DNA of 64,000 nucleotides, taken from DAIDKA01 sp035485475 (lineage in GTDB: Bacteria > Pseudomonadota > Gammaproteobacteria > Steroidobacterales > Steroidobacteraceae). The notes below the pieces were generated by a model. The model was not told the DNA's origin and did no database searches. It was given only the letters and a program-made list of their open reading frames with translations. The DNA lies in the NCBI GenBank assembly GCA_035485475.1, contig DATHOA010000084.1:1-64000 (forward strand). The letters are read 5' to 3'. Positions 42,432 through 50,435 of the stretch are shown here, piece after piece. Position 1 is the first letter of the stretch. The number at the start of each line of letters is the position of its first letter. The position numbers were made by a program, and so were the translations under genes.

Positions 42432-43773
42432 ACACGGATTCAGCGGTGATACTGCGGGTCATGCCGTCCTTGTAGGCGCGGGCCCGCACTACCGTGGGTC
42501 CGCTGACGGTGATCGGACCTGAGTACAGCATGTCCTGCGGTCCCGGCACGCTGCCATCCACCGTGTAGCGGATCTGCGCGCCGGGATCGGCACTGCTGAG
42601 ACTCACCGTCACCGCCTTGCCGAAGGTGCCGCCATCAGGCGTGATTTTCGGCGGTCCCAGCACATCCTTCCCCGGCAGGCTGTTGATCCAATCGCGCAAC
42701 ACCTGCACGCCCTGGGCGTCGATCGTCTCGCGTGCGATCGGCGGCATGCGGATATCGCCGTTGGTATTGATGCGCATGTAGGCAATGGAGCGCCAGATGT
42801 CGTGCGGCGCAATGACATGCGGCCGGTCAATGCCCTCGTTGATGAGAATGGGCCCGTCGATCAGTTCCTGCTTGGCCAGCGGCGTGTTGAAGCGGGCATC
42901 GAAGTACGCCACCGTTCCGCCGGGTCGATGGCAGTGTCCGCAGTTCGCATCGAGGTAGGAGCGGGCACGATCTTCGATACTGCGCGACTTATCGGACAGT
43001 GCCGCCAGCTTTGGCAGGGCCGGCAATTGCGCATCGGACAGCGCTGCGTCGAGCAGGTGCAGATGACTTAGGGTGCGCAGCTCATTGTCGCTGACGCCAG
43101 ATGGATAGGTGAAAGTGCGGTTGAGCTGGCGCGTCTTCAGCCCCAGCACACCGCTGGTATGGGAGTTGTGGCAGGTGAGGCAGTTCTCGCGGCTCGGGTA
43201 ATACCAGGGCTGCTCGCGGATACTGCCATCGCTGCGGCGAATCGCGATGTTTTCGATCAGGCTGCCGGAGAGCAGCTCCGCATCGGAGTTATCCGCACGC
43301 CACTTGTAGGTCACGCCGTAGACGCCGCCGTGGTCGTCCCGGACGATCAGCCTGGTCTCCAGCCGCCGCCGGGTCTGCGGATGTGCCTCATCCGTCGCCA
43401 GTTCAAAGGTTTTCACGAATACCGTACCGGCTGGAAAAGTCCATTCTCCGTCCGGTGTGAAGCCGATCTGGCCGCCCGGCGGAACCGCCATGTACCGCAC
43501 CTTGGCGGCACCATCCGACCAGAACGGGACGATCAGGTCATAGGGAATCAGGCCCGCTGCCGGAGTGAGTGTCCGCAGGTCGGTGAAGGCGCCCGTCTGC
43601 GACAGCAGCGCCGGCATTTTGCCGTGGGCACTCCTGGGCATATTCAAATAGGCCTTGGCCGGTACCCGTGAGGCGATGCCAAAGGCGGCGGGGGCATCTG
43701 CCCGGCCCGTCTGGGCCATGGCCATCAGGGCAAACACTGCTATGGCGAGCACTGCAGATTTGACGGTTTCCAA
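42412..43773 (-). CDS. SO2930-type dihaem c-type cytochrome with C-terminal CHB_HEX-like domain
   Basis: The 453-residue exported protein carries two c-type haem motifs: CLTCHNSHTSG in the middle and CGHCHRPGG further on. The arrangement and flanks (LGLKTRQLNRTF, MRINTNGDIRMPPI) match the SO2930 family of dihaem cytochromes. The last 80 residues (PDGGTFGKAVTVSLSSADPG to RARAYKDG) resemble the chitobiase/beta-hexosaminidase C-terminal module, an unusual fusion. The start is TTG 43773, with a strong AGGAGG 7 bases upstream. It is divergent from a TonB-dependent receptor with 129 bases between, suggesting a shared uptake and oxidation task. Confidence 0.88.
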   Translation of the reverse strand: METVKSAVLAIAVFALMAMAQTGRADAPAAFGIASRVPAKAYLNMPRSAHGKMPALLSQTGAFTDLRTLTPAAGLIPYDLIVPFWSDGAAKVRYMAVPPGGQIGFTPDGEWTFPAGTVFVKTFELATDEAHPQTRRRLETRLIVRDDHGGVYGVTYKWRADNSDAELLSGSLIENIAIRRSDGSIREQPWYYPSRENCLTCHNSHTSGVLGLKTRQLNRTFTYPSGVSDNELRTLSHLHLLDAALSDAQLPALPKLAALSDKSRSIEDRARSYLDANCGHCHRPGGTVAYFDARFNTPLAKQELIDGPILINEGIDRPHVIAPHDIWRSIAYMRINTNGDIRMPPIARETIDAQGVQVLRDWINSLPGKDVLGPPKITPDGGTFGKAVTVSLSSADPGAQIRYTVDGSVPGPQDMLYSGPITVSGPTVVRARAYKDGMTRSITAESVFIVGQQ

Positions 43774-43902
43774 CGCTCAACCTCCTAACCATGTAGACCG
43801 CGGCGCGGGGTGAAAGATCCTGGGCAACGGTCAGGAAAATTTCCCGAGTGGTATTCGGTACGCTGCAGCGCGCTGCTCGTACCGATAAAGCGGAGTTTTC
43901 CA

Positions 43903-46278
43903 GTGGTTGAGAAGTATCGCGCCATCGGGCCAAGTGTACTCTACGCAACACTTTGCCTGGGCATCGCGCCGGTGGTGCGGGCCCAGAGCACGACATCGTT
44001 GCAGACCGTCACAGTGACCGCCACGGCAATTCCGGGTGCGGACATCGATATCGACAAGGTTCCCGGCAACGCGCAAATCCTCACGTCTGCGGACCTGATC
44101 AGGGATGGCTCGGCGAGCCTGACGGGTGCGCTCAATTCGAACCTGAGCAGCATCAACGTCAATGACGCTCTCGACGACCCGTTTCAGCCGGACATCCTGT
44201 ACCGGGGCTTTGAGGCCTCCCCGGTCCTCGGCACGCCGCAGGGACTCGCGGTCTACCAGAACGGTGTCCGTATCAACGAGGCTTTTGGCGACACCGTCAA
44301 CTGGGACCTGTTCCCCGACGTCGCGATCGAGCGGGTGGAACTCGTCAGCTCAAGTCCCCTCTACGGCCTCAATGCGCTCGGCGGCGCCATTTCGGTGACC
44401 ATGAAGAACGGCTTCACCTACCCGGGCGGCGACCTGGAGCTGTCCGGCGGCTCTTTCGGGCAACGCTCGGCGACCGTTCAATATGGCGTCAACAACGGTA
44501 CATTCGGCCTCTACGTAGCCAGCCGGGCACTGGACTGGGACGGCTGGCGTGAGTTCTCCGGCGATCGGATGCGCGACGTATACGCCGTCCTGAGCGCGCA
44601 CACCGATACGGCGACCTTGGATCTGAGCTATACCCGTGCGGACAACGCCATGAACGGGCAAGGCCCGGCACCGCTCCAGGAGCTGGCGGTGAACCGCTCG
44701 CTGGTGTTCACCGGTCCGCAGGCCAACATCAACAGTGTCAACTTCCTCACCCTCAACGGCAGCCTGAAACTGACGGATACCTGGTCGCTGCAGAGCGTGC
44801 TGTACTATCGGCAGTACGCACAGAGCGTGCAGAACGGCGACAGTTCCGACTATAAGGCGTGCACCGACACGCCCGGAATCCTCTGCCAGCCCGACGGGGT
44901 CACACCCCTGACCAACGCCACTGGCGCGCAATTGCCCGACATTTCCGACGGCGGTGATCTGCTCATCGGCCAGAATGACTTCGAGGTCATCGACGCGTGG
45001 AGTCGGGGTGCATCCTTCCAGGTCGCCAACTCGGACTCGCTCATTGGGCACGAGAATCATTTCACGGCGGGTGCCGCCGTCGATTATTCCTCGAGCAGTT
45101 TCTTCTCGGGTACGCAGATCGGCGTGCTCAATTCGGCGTTGCTCGTGCTCCCGTCCGACCTGCTCGTGTTCACACCGCAGAACTCGGATGCCGCGGTGGC
45201 CAATGGCGATCCGACGCCGGTGAGCGTCGACTCCATCAACAAGAACTTCGGCGCCTTCGTGACCGATACGTTCAATGTGACAGCGGACCTTGCGGTCACG
45301 GCAAGTGGCCGGTACAACGTGGCCCACATCGATCTTACGGATCAATTGGGCGATAACCTCAGCGGCTACAACCGCTTCGTCCACTTCAATCCGGCCCTCG
45401 GCGCCACCTATAAAGTGTTGCCGGCGATGACGCTCTACGGTGGCTGGTCGGCCAACACGCGCACACCGACGGCCAGCGAAATCGAGTGCTCGGACCCGCT
45501 GACCCCGTGCCTGCTGCCCACGAACCTCGCCGGTGATCCGCCGCTTCTGAAGCAGGTGGTCTCGCATACCGGTGAGCTGGGCCTGCGCGGGATGCTGCCC
45601 GACCTCGCGGGCGGTGAGGTCTCCTGGAACCTGAGTGGTTTCCGGACGCTGCTCGAGAACGACATCTTCGGCATCGCGACTTCCATCAGCCAGGGGTTCT
45701 TCCAGAACATCGGGGATACGCGCCGTGAGGGGTTCGAGGCGGGCATCGGCTATCACGGGCAGCGGTGGTCGGCTTTCGCCAACTACAGCTTCGTGCAGGC
45801 CACCTTCCAGTCGGCTTTGACGGTTCCGTCACCCTCGAACCCCTTCCAGGACGAGAACGGCGACATCCAGGTGGCTCCGGGGGACCGCATGCCCGGCATT
45901 CCGGAAAGTCGCCTGAAACTGGGTGCGGACTTCAAGATCATTCCGCAATGGACCGTTGGCGCTACGCTGAACTACGTCAGCAGCGCCTACTACGTCGGGG
46001 ATGAGTCCAACCAGCTGCCCCCGCTGCCCGGCTATGCGACCGTGAACCTGCACACCTCCTACCAGCCCTTCGCGCACTTCGAGGTCTTCGCCTCAATCAG
46101 CAATCTCCTGAATCGCAAGTACGCGACCTGGGGCATCCTGAGTGATCCGACGGGAATCAACGCACCGGGGGTTCCGGCCGATGCCGGGACGAATGGTCCC
46201 GGCGTCGACAATCGGTTCCAGAGTCCGGCGGCGCCCTTCGAAGTGTTCGGCGGTGTGCGCGTCAGTTTTGGCGGATAA
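43903..46278 (+). CDS. TonB-dependent receptor
   Basis: This outer-membrane gated channel has about 791 residues. GTG 43903 is chosen because it gives a good signal peptide (LYATLCLGIAPVVRAQ) and has GGAG 7 bases upstream; an ATG at 43810 would add about 30 residues. The plug domain holds DIDIDKVPGNAQIL and ELVSSSPLYGLNALGG. The barrel ends in GGVRVSFGG with aromatic Phe near the end. No SusD partner is present. It is divergent from the dihaem cytochrome, so the pair may share a substrate. The ligand is not evident. Confidence 0.9.
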   Translation: MVEKYRAIGPSVLYATLCLGIAPVVRAQSTTSLQTVTVTATAIPGADIDIDKVPGNAQILTSADLIRDGSASLTGALNSNLSSINVNDALDDPFQPDILYRGFEASPVLGTPQGLAVYQNGVRINEAFGDTVNWDLFPDVAIERVELVSSSPLYGLNALGGAISVTMKNGFTYPGGDLELSGGSFGQRSATVQYGVNNGTFGLYVASRALDWDGWREFSGDRMRDVYAVLSAHTDTATLDLSYTRADNAMNGQGPAPLQELAVNRSLVFTGPQANINSVNFLTLNGSLKLTDTWSLQSVLYYRQYAQSVQNGDSSDYKACTDTPGILCQPDGVTPLTNATGAQLPDISDGGDLLIGQNDFEVIDAWSRGASFQVANSDSLIGHENHFTAGAAVDYSSSSFFSGTQIGVLNSALLVLPSDLLVFTPQNSDAAVANGDPTPVSVDSINKNFGAFVTDTFNVTADLAVTASGRYNVAHIDLTDQLGDNLSGYNRFVHFNPALGATYKVLPAMTLYGGWSANTRTPTASEIECSDPLTPCLLPTNLAGDPPLLKQVVSHTGELGLRGMLPDLAGGEVSWNLSGFRTLLENDIFGIATSISQGFFQNIGDTRREGFEAGIGYHGQRWSAFANYSFVQATFQSALTVPSPSNPFQDENGDIQVAPGDRMPGIPESRLKLGADFKIIPQWTVGATLNYVSSAYYVGDESNQLPPLPGYATVNLHTSYQPFAHFEVFASISNLLNRKYATWGILSDPTGINAPGVPADAGTNGPGVDNRFQSPAAPFEVFGGVRVSFGG

Positions 46279-46317
46279 TGGTGCTAAAGCCATATCCCCA
46301 AGACGGAGCCCGCACGC

Positions 46318-48999
46318 GTGACCCCCGCCGTGAAACCGATCACTCAGAACGCGGACATTCGCTATCTGGGCAAGCTCCTGGGCGATGTGATCCGCGCCTA
46401 TGGTGGAGCGGAGCTGTTCGAACGCATTGAGAACATCCGGGCCCGCTCGGTGGACCGGCACCGTGGCCTCTCCGATGCGGCCGCCATGGATCGCGGGCTT
46501 GAGGCGCTGAGCCTCGATGACACGCTGGCGTTCGTGCGCAGCTTCATGCTGTTTTCGATGCTCGCCAACCTGGCCGAGGACCGACAGGGCAGCGGCCGCC
46601 GGCCGGGCGAGGACGTGGCGGCGGCGCTGCAGCAGCTCGCCGCCAAAGGCATCGCGGCCGATCAGGCCGCGCAGCTGCTGGACCGGGCGCTCATCGTGCC
46701 GGTACTGACGGCGCATCCCACCGAGGTCATGCGCAAAAGCATGATCGATCATCGCAATCGCATCGCCGACCTGATGCGGCTGCGCGACCAGGGCCTGTCG
46801 CAGGCGGCGGGCGGGGAAGAGATCGAGCAGGGCCTGCTGCGCCAGATAGCGCTGCTGTGGCAGACGCGACCACTGCGTCGCGAGCGGATCATCGTCGCGG
46901 ATGAGGTGGAGATAGCGCTCGCCTATCTGCGCGACATCTTCCTGCCGGTGCTGCCCATGCTGTATGCCCGCTGGGAGCGCAACCTGCCGCAGCGACCCCG
47001 CAGTTTTCTGCGGCTGGGCAGCTGGATCGGCGGGGATCGGGACGGCAATCCGAATGTGAACGCGGCGACGCTGGATTACGCGCTGGGGCGCTCCGCCGCC
47101 GCGGTGCTCGACAACTATCTGCAGCAGTTGAATGCGCTGGGCGCAGAGCTGTCCATCTCCAGTGAGCTGGCGACTCCGACCGCCGAAGTCATGGCACTGG
47201 CGCAGGCGAGCGGTGATACCAGTCCGGCCCGCAAGGACGAGCCCTACCGCCGCGCCCTGACGGGCTGCTACGCGCGGCTCGCCGCGACCTATGAGCAGAT
47301 CACCGGACGGCCGCCGGCGCGGCGCGCAACCGTGCCGGGCGTGGCCTATGCCAACCCCGAAGCGTTGCGCACGGACCTGGTCGCCATCGCCCATTCGCTG
47401 GCCCAACAGGGTGCCGGATTGCTGGCGACCGGGGGTGCGCTGGGGCGGCTGGTGCGCGCGGTCGACAGTTTCGGCTTTCATCTTGCGACCCTTGATCTGC
47501 GCCAGAACTCCGATGTGCATGCGCGTGTGGTCGCGGACCTGCTGGGCGTCGCCGGGGTCGAGCCGCACTACCAGGACCTGGATGAGGCGGCGCGCGTGGC
47601 ACTTCTGCGCCGCGAGCTGGGCAGCGAACGGCTGCTGTGGAGTCCGTATTCACGGTACACCGAGGAGACTCAGTCGGAACTGGCGATCGTACGCGCCGCG
47701 GCCGCCGCCCATGCCCGCTTCGGTGTCGGCTGCATCACCACCTACAACATTTCCAAATGCGAAAGCGTCTCGGACATGCTGGAAGTGAACCTGATGCTCA
47801 AGGAGGCCGGGCTGTACCGTCCGGCCGATCCCGCGGCCGCGCCCATCATGGTCGTGCCCCTGTTTGAGACCATCGGTGATCTGCACAATGCACCCGAGGT
47901 GATGCAGGGCTGGTTCGCGTTACCGGAAATCCGCAAGGTTGCCAGACGCCGCGGCTACCAGGAGGTGATGGTCGGTTATTCGGATTCCAACAAGGATGGC
48001 GGCTACCTTACCTCGGTGTGGAGCCTCAACCGCGCCACGCGTGCCCTGGAGCGGGTGTTCGCGCAGGCACAGATCCGCATGCAGATCTTTCACGGACGCG
48101 GTGGCGCGGTGGGCCGGGGCGGCGGCTCCTCCTTCGGCGCGATCCGTGCGCAGCCTCCGGCCACGGTGCAGGGACGCATCCGGATCACGGAACAGGGCGA
48201 GGTGATCGCCGCAAAATACGGCACACCGGAAAGCGCGGCCGCGAATCTCGAGGCCATCACGGCGGCGACCCTGCTGGCCTCCCTGGAGCCCACCTCCGCA
48301 TCCGATGAGGCGCAGGTGGCGCGCTTCGCCACCGCCATGGACGAGATCTCCGCCACGGCATTCAGCACCTATCGCGGCCTGGTCTACGAAACCGAAGGCT
48401 TCAAGACCTTCTTTCGCCAGATGACGCCGCTGAGCGAGATTGCCGAACTGAAAATCGGGTCGCGTCCGGCTTCGCGTACCAAGTCGGATCGCATCGAGGA
48501 CCTGCGCGCCATACCCTGGGTATTCAGCTGGGCGCAGGCGCGGGTCATGCTGCCGGGCTGGTATGGCACCGGTCAGGCGTTGAACGCCTTCAAGGATCGC
48601 GGGCTGCTGCGCGACATGGCGGCGAGCTGGCCCTTCTTTCAGTCCACACTCGACAACCTGGAAATGGTGCTGGCCAAGTCGGATATGTCCATCGCCCGCC
48701 GCTATGCCACCCTGGTCGAGGATCGCACCCTCGCCGATGCCCTGTTCGAGCGCATCGAGACGGCCTGGCATACCACGCATGACACCTTGCTGGACATCAC
48801 TGGGCAGACGCGGCTGTTGGAGAAGCATCCGGCACTGGATGCCTCCATCCGCCTGCGCCTGCCCTATATCGAACCGTTGAATCTGCTGCAGGTTGAATTG
48901 CTGAAGCGTCACCGCGCCGGCGAAACCGATGCGCGGGTCCGCGAAGGCATCCAGCTGTCGATCAACGCCGTGGCGACGGCACTGCGCAATAGTGGATGA
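46318..48999 (+). CDS. ppc: Phosphoenolpyruvate carboxylase
   Basis: This 893-residue enzyme, normal in length, adds bicarbonate to PEP to make oxaloacetate. The active-site motifs are intact: VLTAHPTEVMRKS (catalytic His), GYSDSNKDGGY, and FHGRGGAVGRGGG. The C-terminus ends ALRNSG, a variant of the usual NTG end. The start is GTG 46318 with GGAG upstream; GTG 46330 is a later option. It is followed at 49005 by an unknown secreted protein and then a cupin. It feeds oxaloacetate to the TCA cycle when carbon enters at PEP or acetyl-CoA level. Confidence 0.96.
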   Translation: MTPAVKPITQNADIRYLGKLLGDVIRAYGGAELFERIENIRARSVDRHRGLSDAAAMDRGLEALSLDDTLAFVRSFMLFSMLANLAEDRQGSGRRPGEDVAAALQQLAAKGIAADQAAQLLDRALIVPVLTAHPTEVMRKSMIDHRNRIADLMRLRDQGLSQAAGGEEIEQGLLRQIALLWQTRPLRRERIIVADEVEIALAYLRDIFLPVLPMLYARWERNLPQRPRSFLRLGSWIGGDRDGNPNVNAATLDYALGRSAAAVLDNYLQQLNALGAELSISSELATPTAEVMALAQASGDTSPARKDEPYRRALTGCYARLAATYEQITGRPPARRATVPGVAYANPEALRTDLVAIAHSLAQQGAGLLATGGALGRLVRAVDSFGFHLATLDLRQNSDVHARVVADLLGVAGVEPHYQDLDEAARVALLRRELGSERLLWSPYSRYTEETQSELAIVRAAAAAHARFGVGCITTYNISKCESVSDMLEVNLMLKEAGLYRPADPAAAPIMVVPLFETIGDLHNAPEVMQGWFALPEIRKVARRRGYQEVMVGYSDSNKDGGYLTSVWSLNRATRALERVFAQAQIRMQIFHGRGGAVGRGGGSSFGAIRAQPPATVQGRIRITEQGEVIAAKYGTPESAAANLEAITAATLLASLEPTSASDEAQVARFATAMDEISATAFSTYRGLVYETEGFKTFFRQMTPLSEIAELKIGSRPASRTKSDRIEDLRAIPWVFSWAQARVMLPGWYGTGQALNAFKDRGLLRDMAASWPFFQSTLDNLEMVLAKSDMSIARRYATLVEDRTLADALFERIETAWHTTHDTLLDITGQTRLLEKHPALDASIRLRLPYIEPLNLLQVELLKRHRAGETDARVREGIQLSINAVATALRNSG

Positions 49000-49004
49000 G
49001 GTAT

Positions 49005-50057
49005 ATGAACACCCTGATCAAAGCGACGGCGCGCGCGCTGGCGGCCGCTATCCTGTGTGCAGCGGCTGCGGCCGCGCAGCCTGCGGTCACTGCGGCTGCC
49101 GTGAGCAATACCTCGCCGTGTGATCGAGCCTGCCTGCGCGACATCGCTGAAGCCTATCTGGCGGCGATGCTGGCGCACGCCCCCGGCAAGGCCCCGCTCG
49201 CCCTGAATGCCCGCTACACGGAAAATGGCGTCGACCTGTCGCTTCCGGATGGGCTGTGGCGCACCCTCGGCAAACTGGGGACCTACCGACTGTATGTTGC
49301 GGACCCGCAGGACCGCATGATCGCCTTTCTCGCCAAGGGTCTGGAGAACGGCGCGCCCGTGCTGATCGGGACGCGCCTGCGCGTGATCAATCACCAGATC
49401 ACGGACATGGAGAGTGTGGTCGGCCGGCTCAGCAGCACCACCGGCGGTGCCCTGCTGGGTACGGCACCCAAGGATCTGAGTATCGATGGCGCGCCGCGCA
49501 AGCAGTTCCTCACCGATCTGCCGGTTGCCGCCCGGCTTAGCGCGGCGCAGCTGGGCGACATCGTCAATGGCTACTTCACGGGCCTGGAAGGCAACACCGG
49601 GGATAAGCCGCCGGCCTTTGCGGCCGACTGCCACCGCCTGGAAAACGAGACCCCGACCACCAACGCGCCGGTGGCACCGGGAGCGCAGCCGGGTGCCGCC
49701 AATCTGCCCTGCGCCAAGGCCTTTGGGCTCGGTTACTACCATGAGGACACGCGGCTGCGTAACCGGCGCATCCTGGCGGTGGATGTCGAGCGCGGTCTGG
49801 TCTGTGCCAGCGTGTTCTTTGATCACGACGCCACGCTGCGCAGCTACAAACTCAAGGACGGTCGCGAGGTCAAGGTGCGCAACACCGGGCCGTGGACCTG
49901 GATGATCCAGGAATACTTCGAGGTCAATGCTGCCGGCCAGATCAGCCAGGTGGAGGCGGTGCTGCTGTCCGTGCCGTACGGCACGCGCCCCGGCTGGCCC
50001 GTCGGCGTGCACATGCCCAGCCCGCAGGCAAAGTCAGATCACTTCCGCGAGTACTGA
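49005..50057 (+). CDS. Secreted protein of unknown function, ppc-linked
   Basis: The 350-residue protein has a signal peptide (ends AAAAAAQPA) and an early cysteine pair CDRACLRDIAEAYLAAML, followed by ARYTENGVDLSLPDGLWRTL and a C-terminal region ending PYGTRPGWPVGVH. From memory it resembles a widespread fungal and bacterial family (possibly DUF8021), unverified. ATG 49005 has a GAGG site; an earlier ATG at 48996 overlaps the ppc stop. The NTF2-like look of the C-terminal half is an impression only. It is followed 9 bases later by a cupin gene. Function unknown. Confidence 0.65.
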   Translation: MNTLIKATARALAAAILCAAAAAAQPAVTAAAVSNTSPCDRACLRDIAEAYLAAMLAHAPGKAPLALNARYTENGVDLSLPDGLWRTLGKLGTYRLYVADPQDRMIAFLAKGLENGAPVLIGTRLRVINHQITDMESVVGRLSSTTGGALLGTAPKDLSIDGAPRKQFLTDLPVAARLSAAQLGDIVNGYFTGLEGNTGDKPPAFAADCHRLENETPTTNAPVAPGAQPGAANLPCAKAFGLGYYHEDTRLRNRRILAVDVERGLVCASVFFDHDATLRSYKLKDGREVKVRNTGPWTWMIQEYFEVNAAGQISQVEAVLLSVPYGTRPGWPVGVHMPSPQAKSDHFREY

Positions 50058-50066
50058 GGAGTCCTC

Positions 50067-50435
50067 ATGAGCATGGCGGCAGTACGGATATTTGCGGCGG
50101 CCGATCCGGTCGCCGCCGAGGAGTACTTTCTGCCGCCGCACAAGCTGCTGCAGGGCAATCCACGGCAGAAGGTATGGATGCACTACACCGATCCATCGGC
50201 AAAGTTCATGGTCGGCATCTGGCACAGTGAGCGGGGCCGCTGGACGATTCTCTACACCGAAGAGGAATTCTGCCGGATCCTGGAGGGCGTCAGCGTGCTC
50301 ACCGATCAGGCCGGCATCCAGGTCACGGTGCGTGCGGGCGATGAGTTCGTGATTCCCGCAGGATTCAGCGGCACCTGGGAGGTGCTGGAGCCGACCCGCA
50401 AACGCTTCGTGATCTACGAGGCGGGGGCGCATTAA
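50067..50435 (+). CDS. Cupin domain protein
   Basis: This 122-residue single-domain cupin resembles the ureidoglycine aminohydrolase-type cupin_3 group. The two cupin strands are visible as YTEEEFCRILEGVSVLTD and AGDEFVIPAGFSGTWEV. The expected His-rich metal site is reduced, with Glu residues in place, as in the group that often has lost metal. GAGGAG precedes the ATG. Its stop TAA overlaps the stop of the convergent TonB receptor gene within a TTAA tetranucleotide. Role unknown; a metabolic-binding or isomerase activity is possible. Confidence 0.82.
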   Translation: MSMAAVRIFAAADPVAAEEYFLPPHKLLQGNPRQKVWMHYTDPSAKFMVGIWHSERGRWTILYTEEEFCRILEGVSVLTDQAGIQVTVRAGDEFVIPAGFSGTWEVLEPTRKRFVIYEAGAH

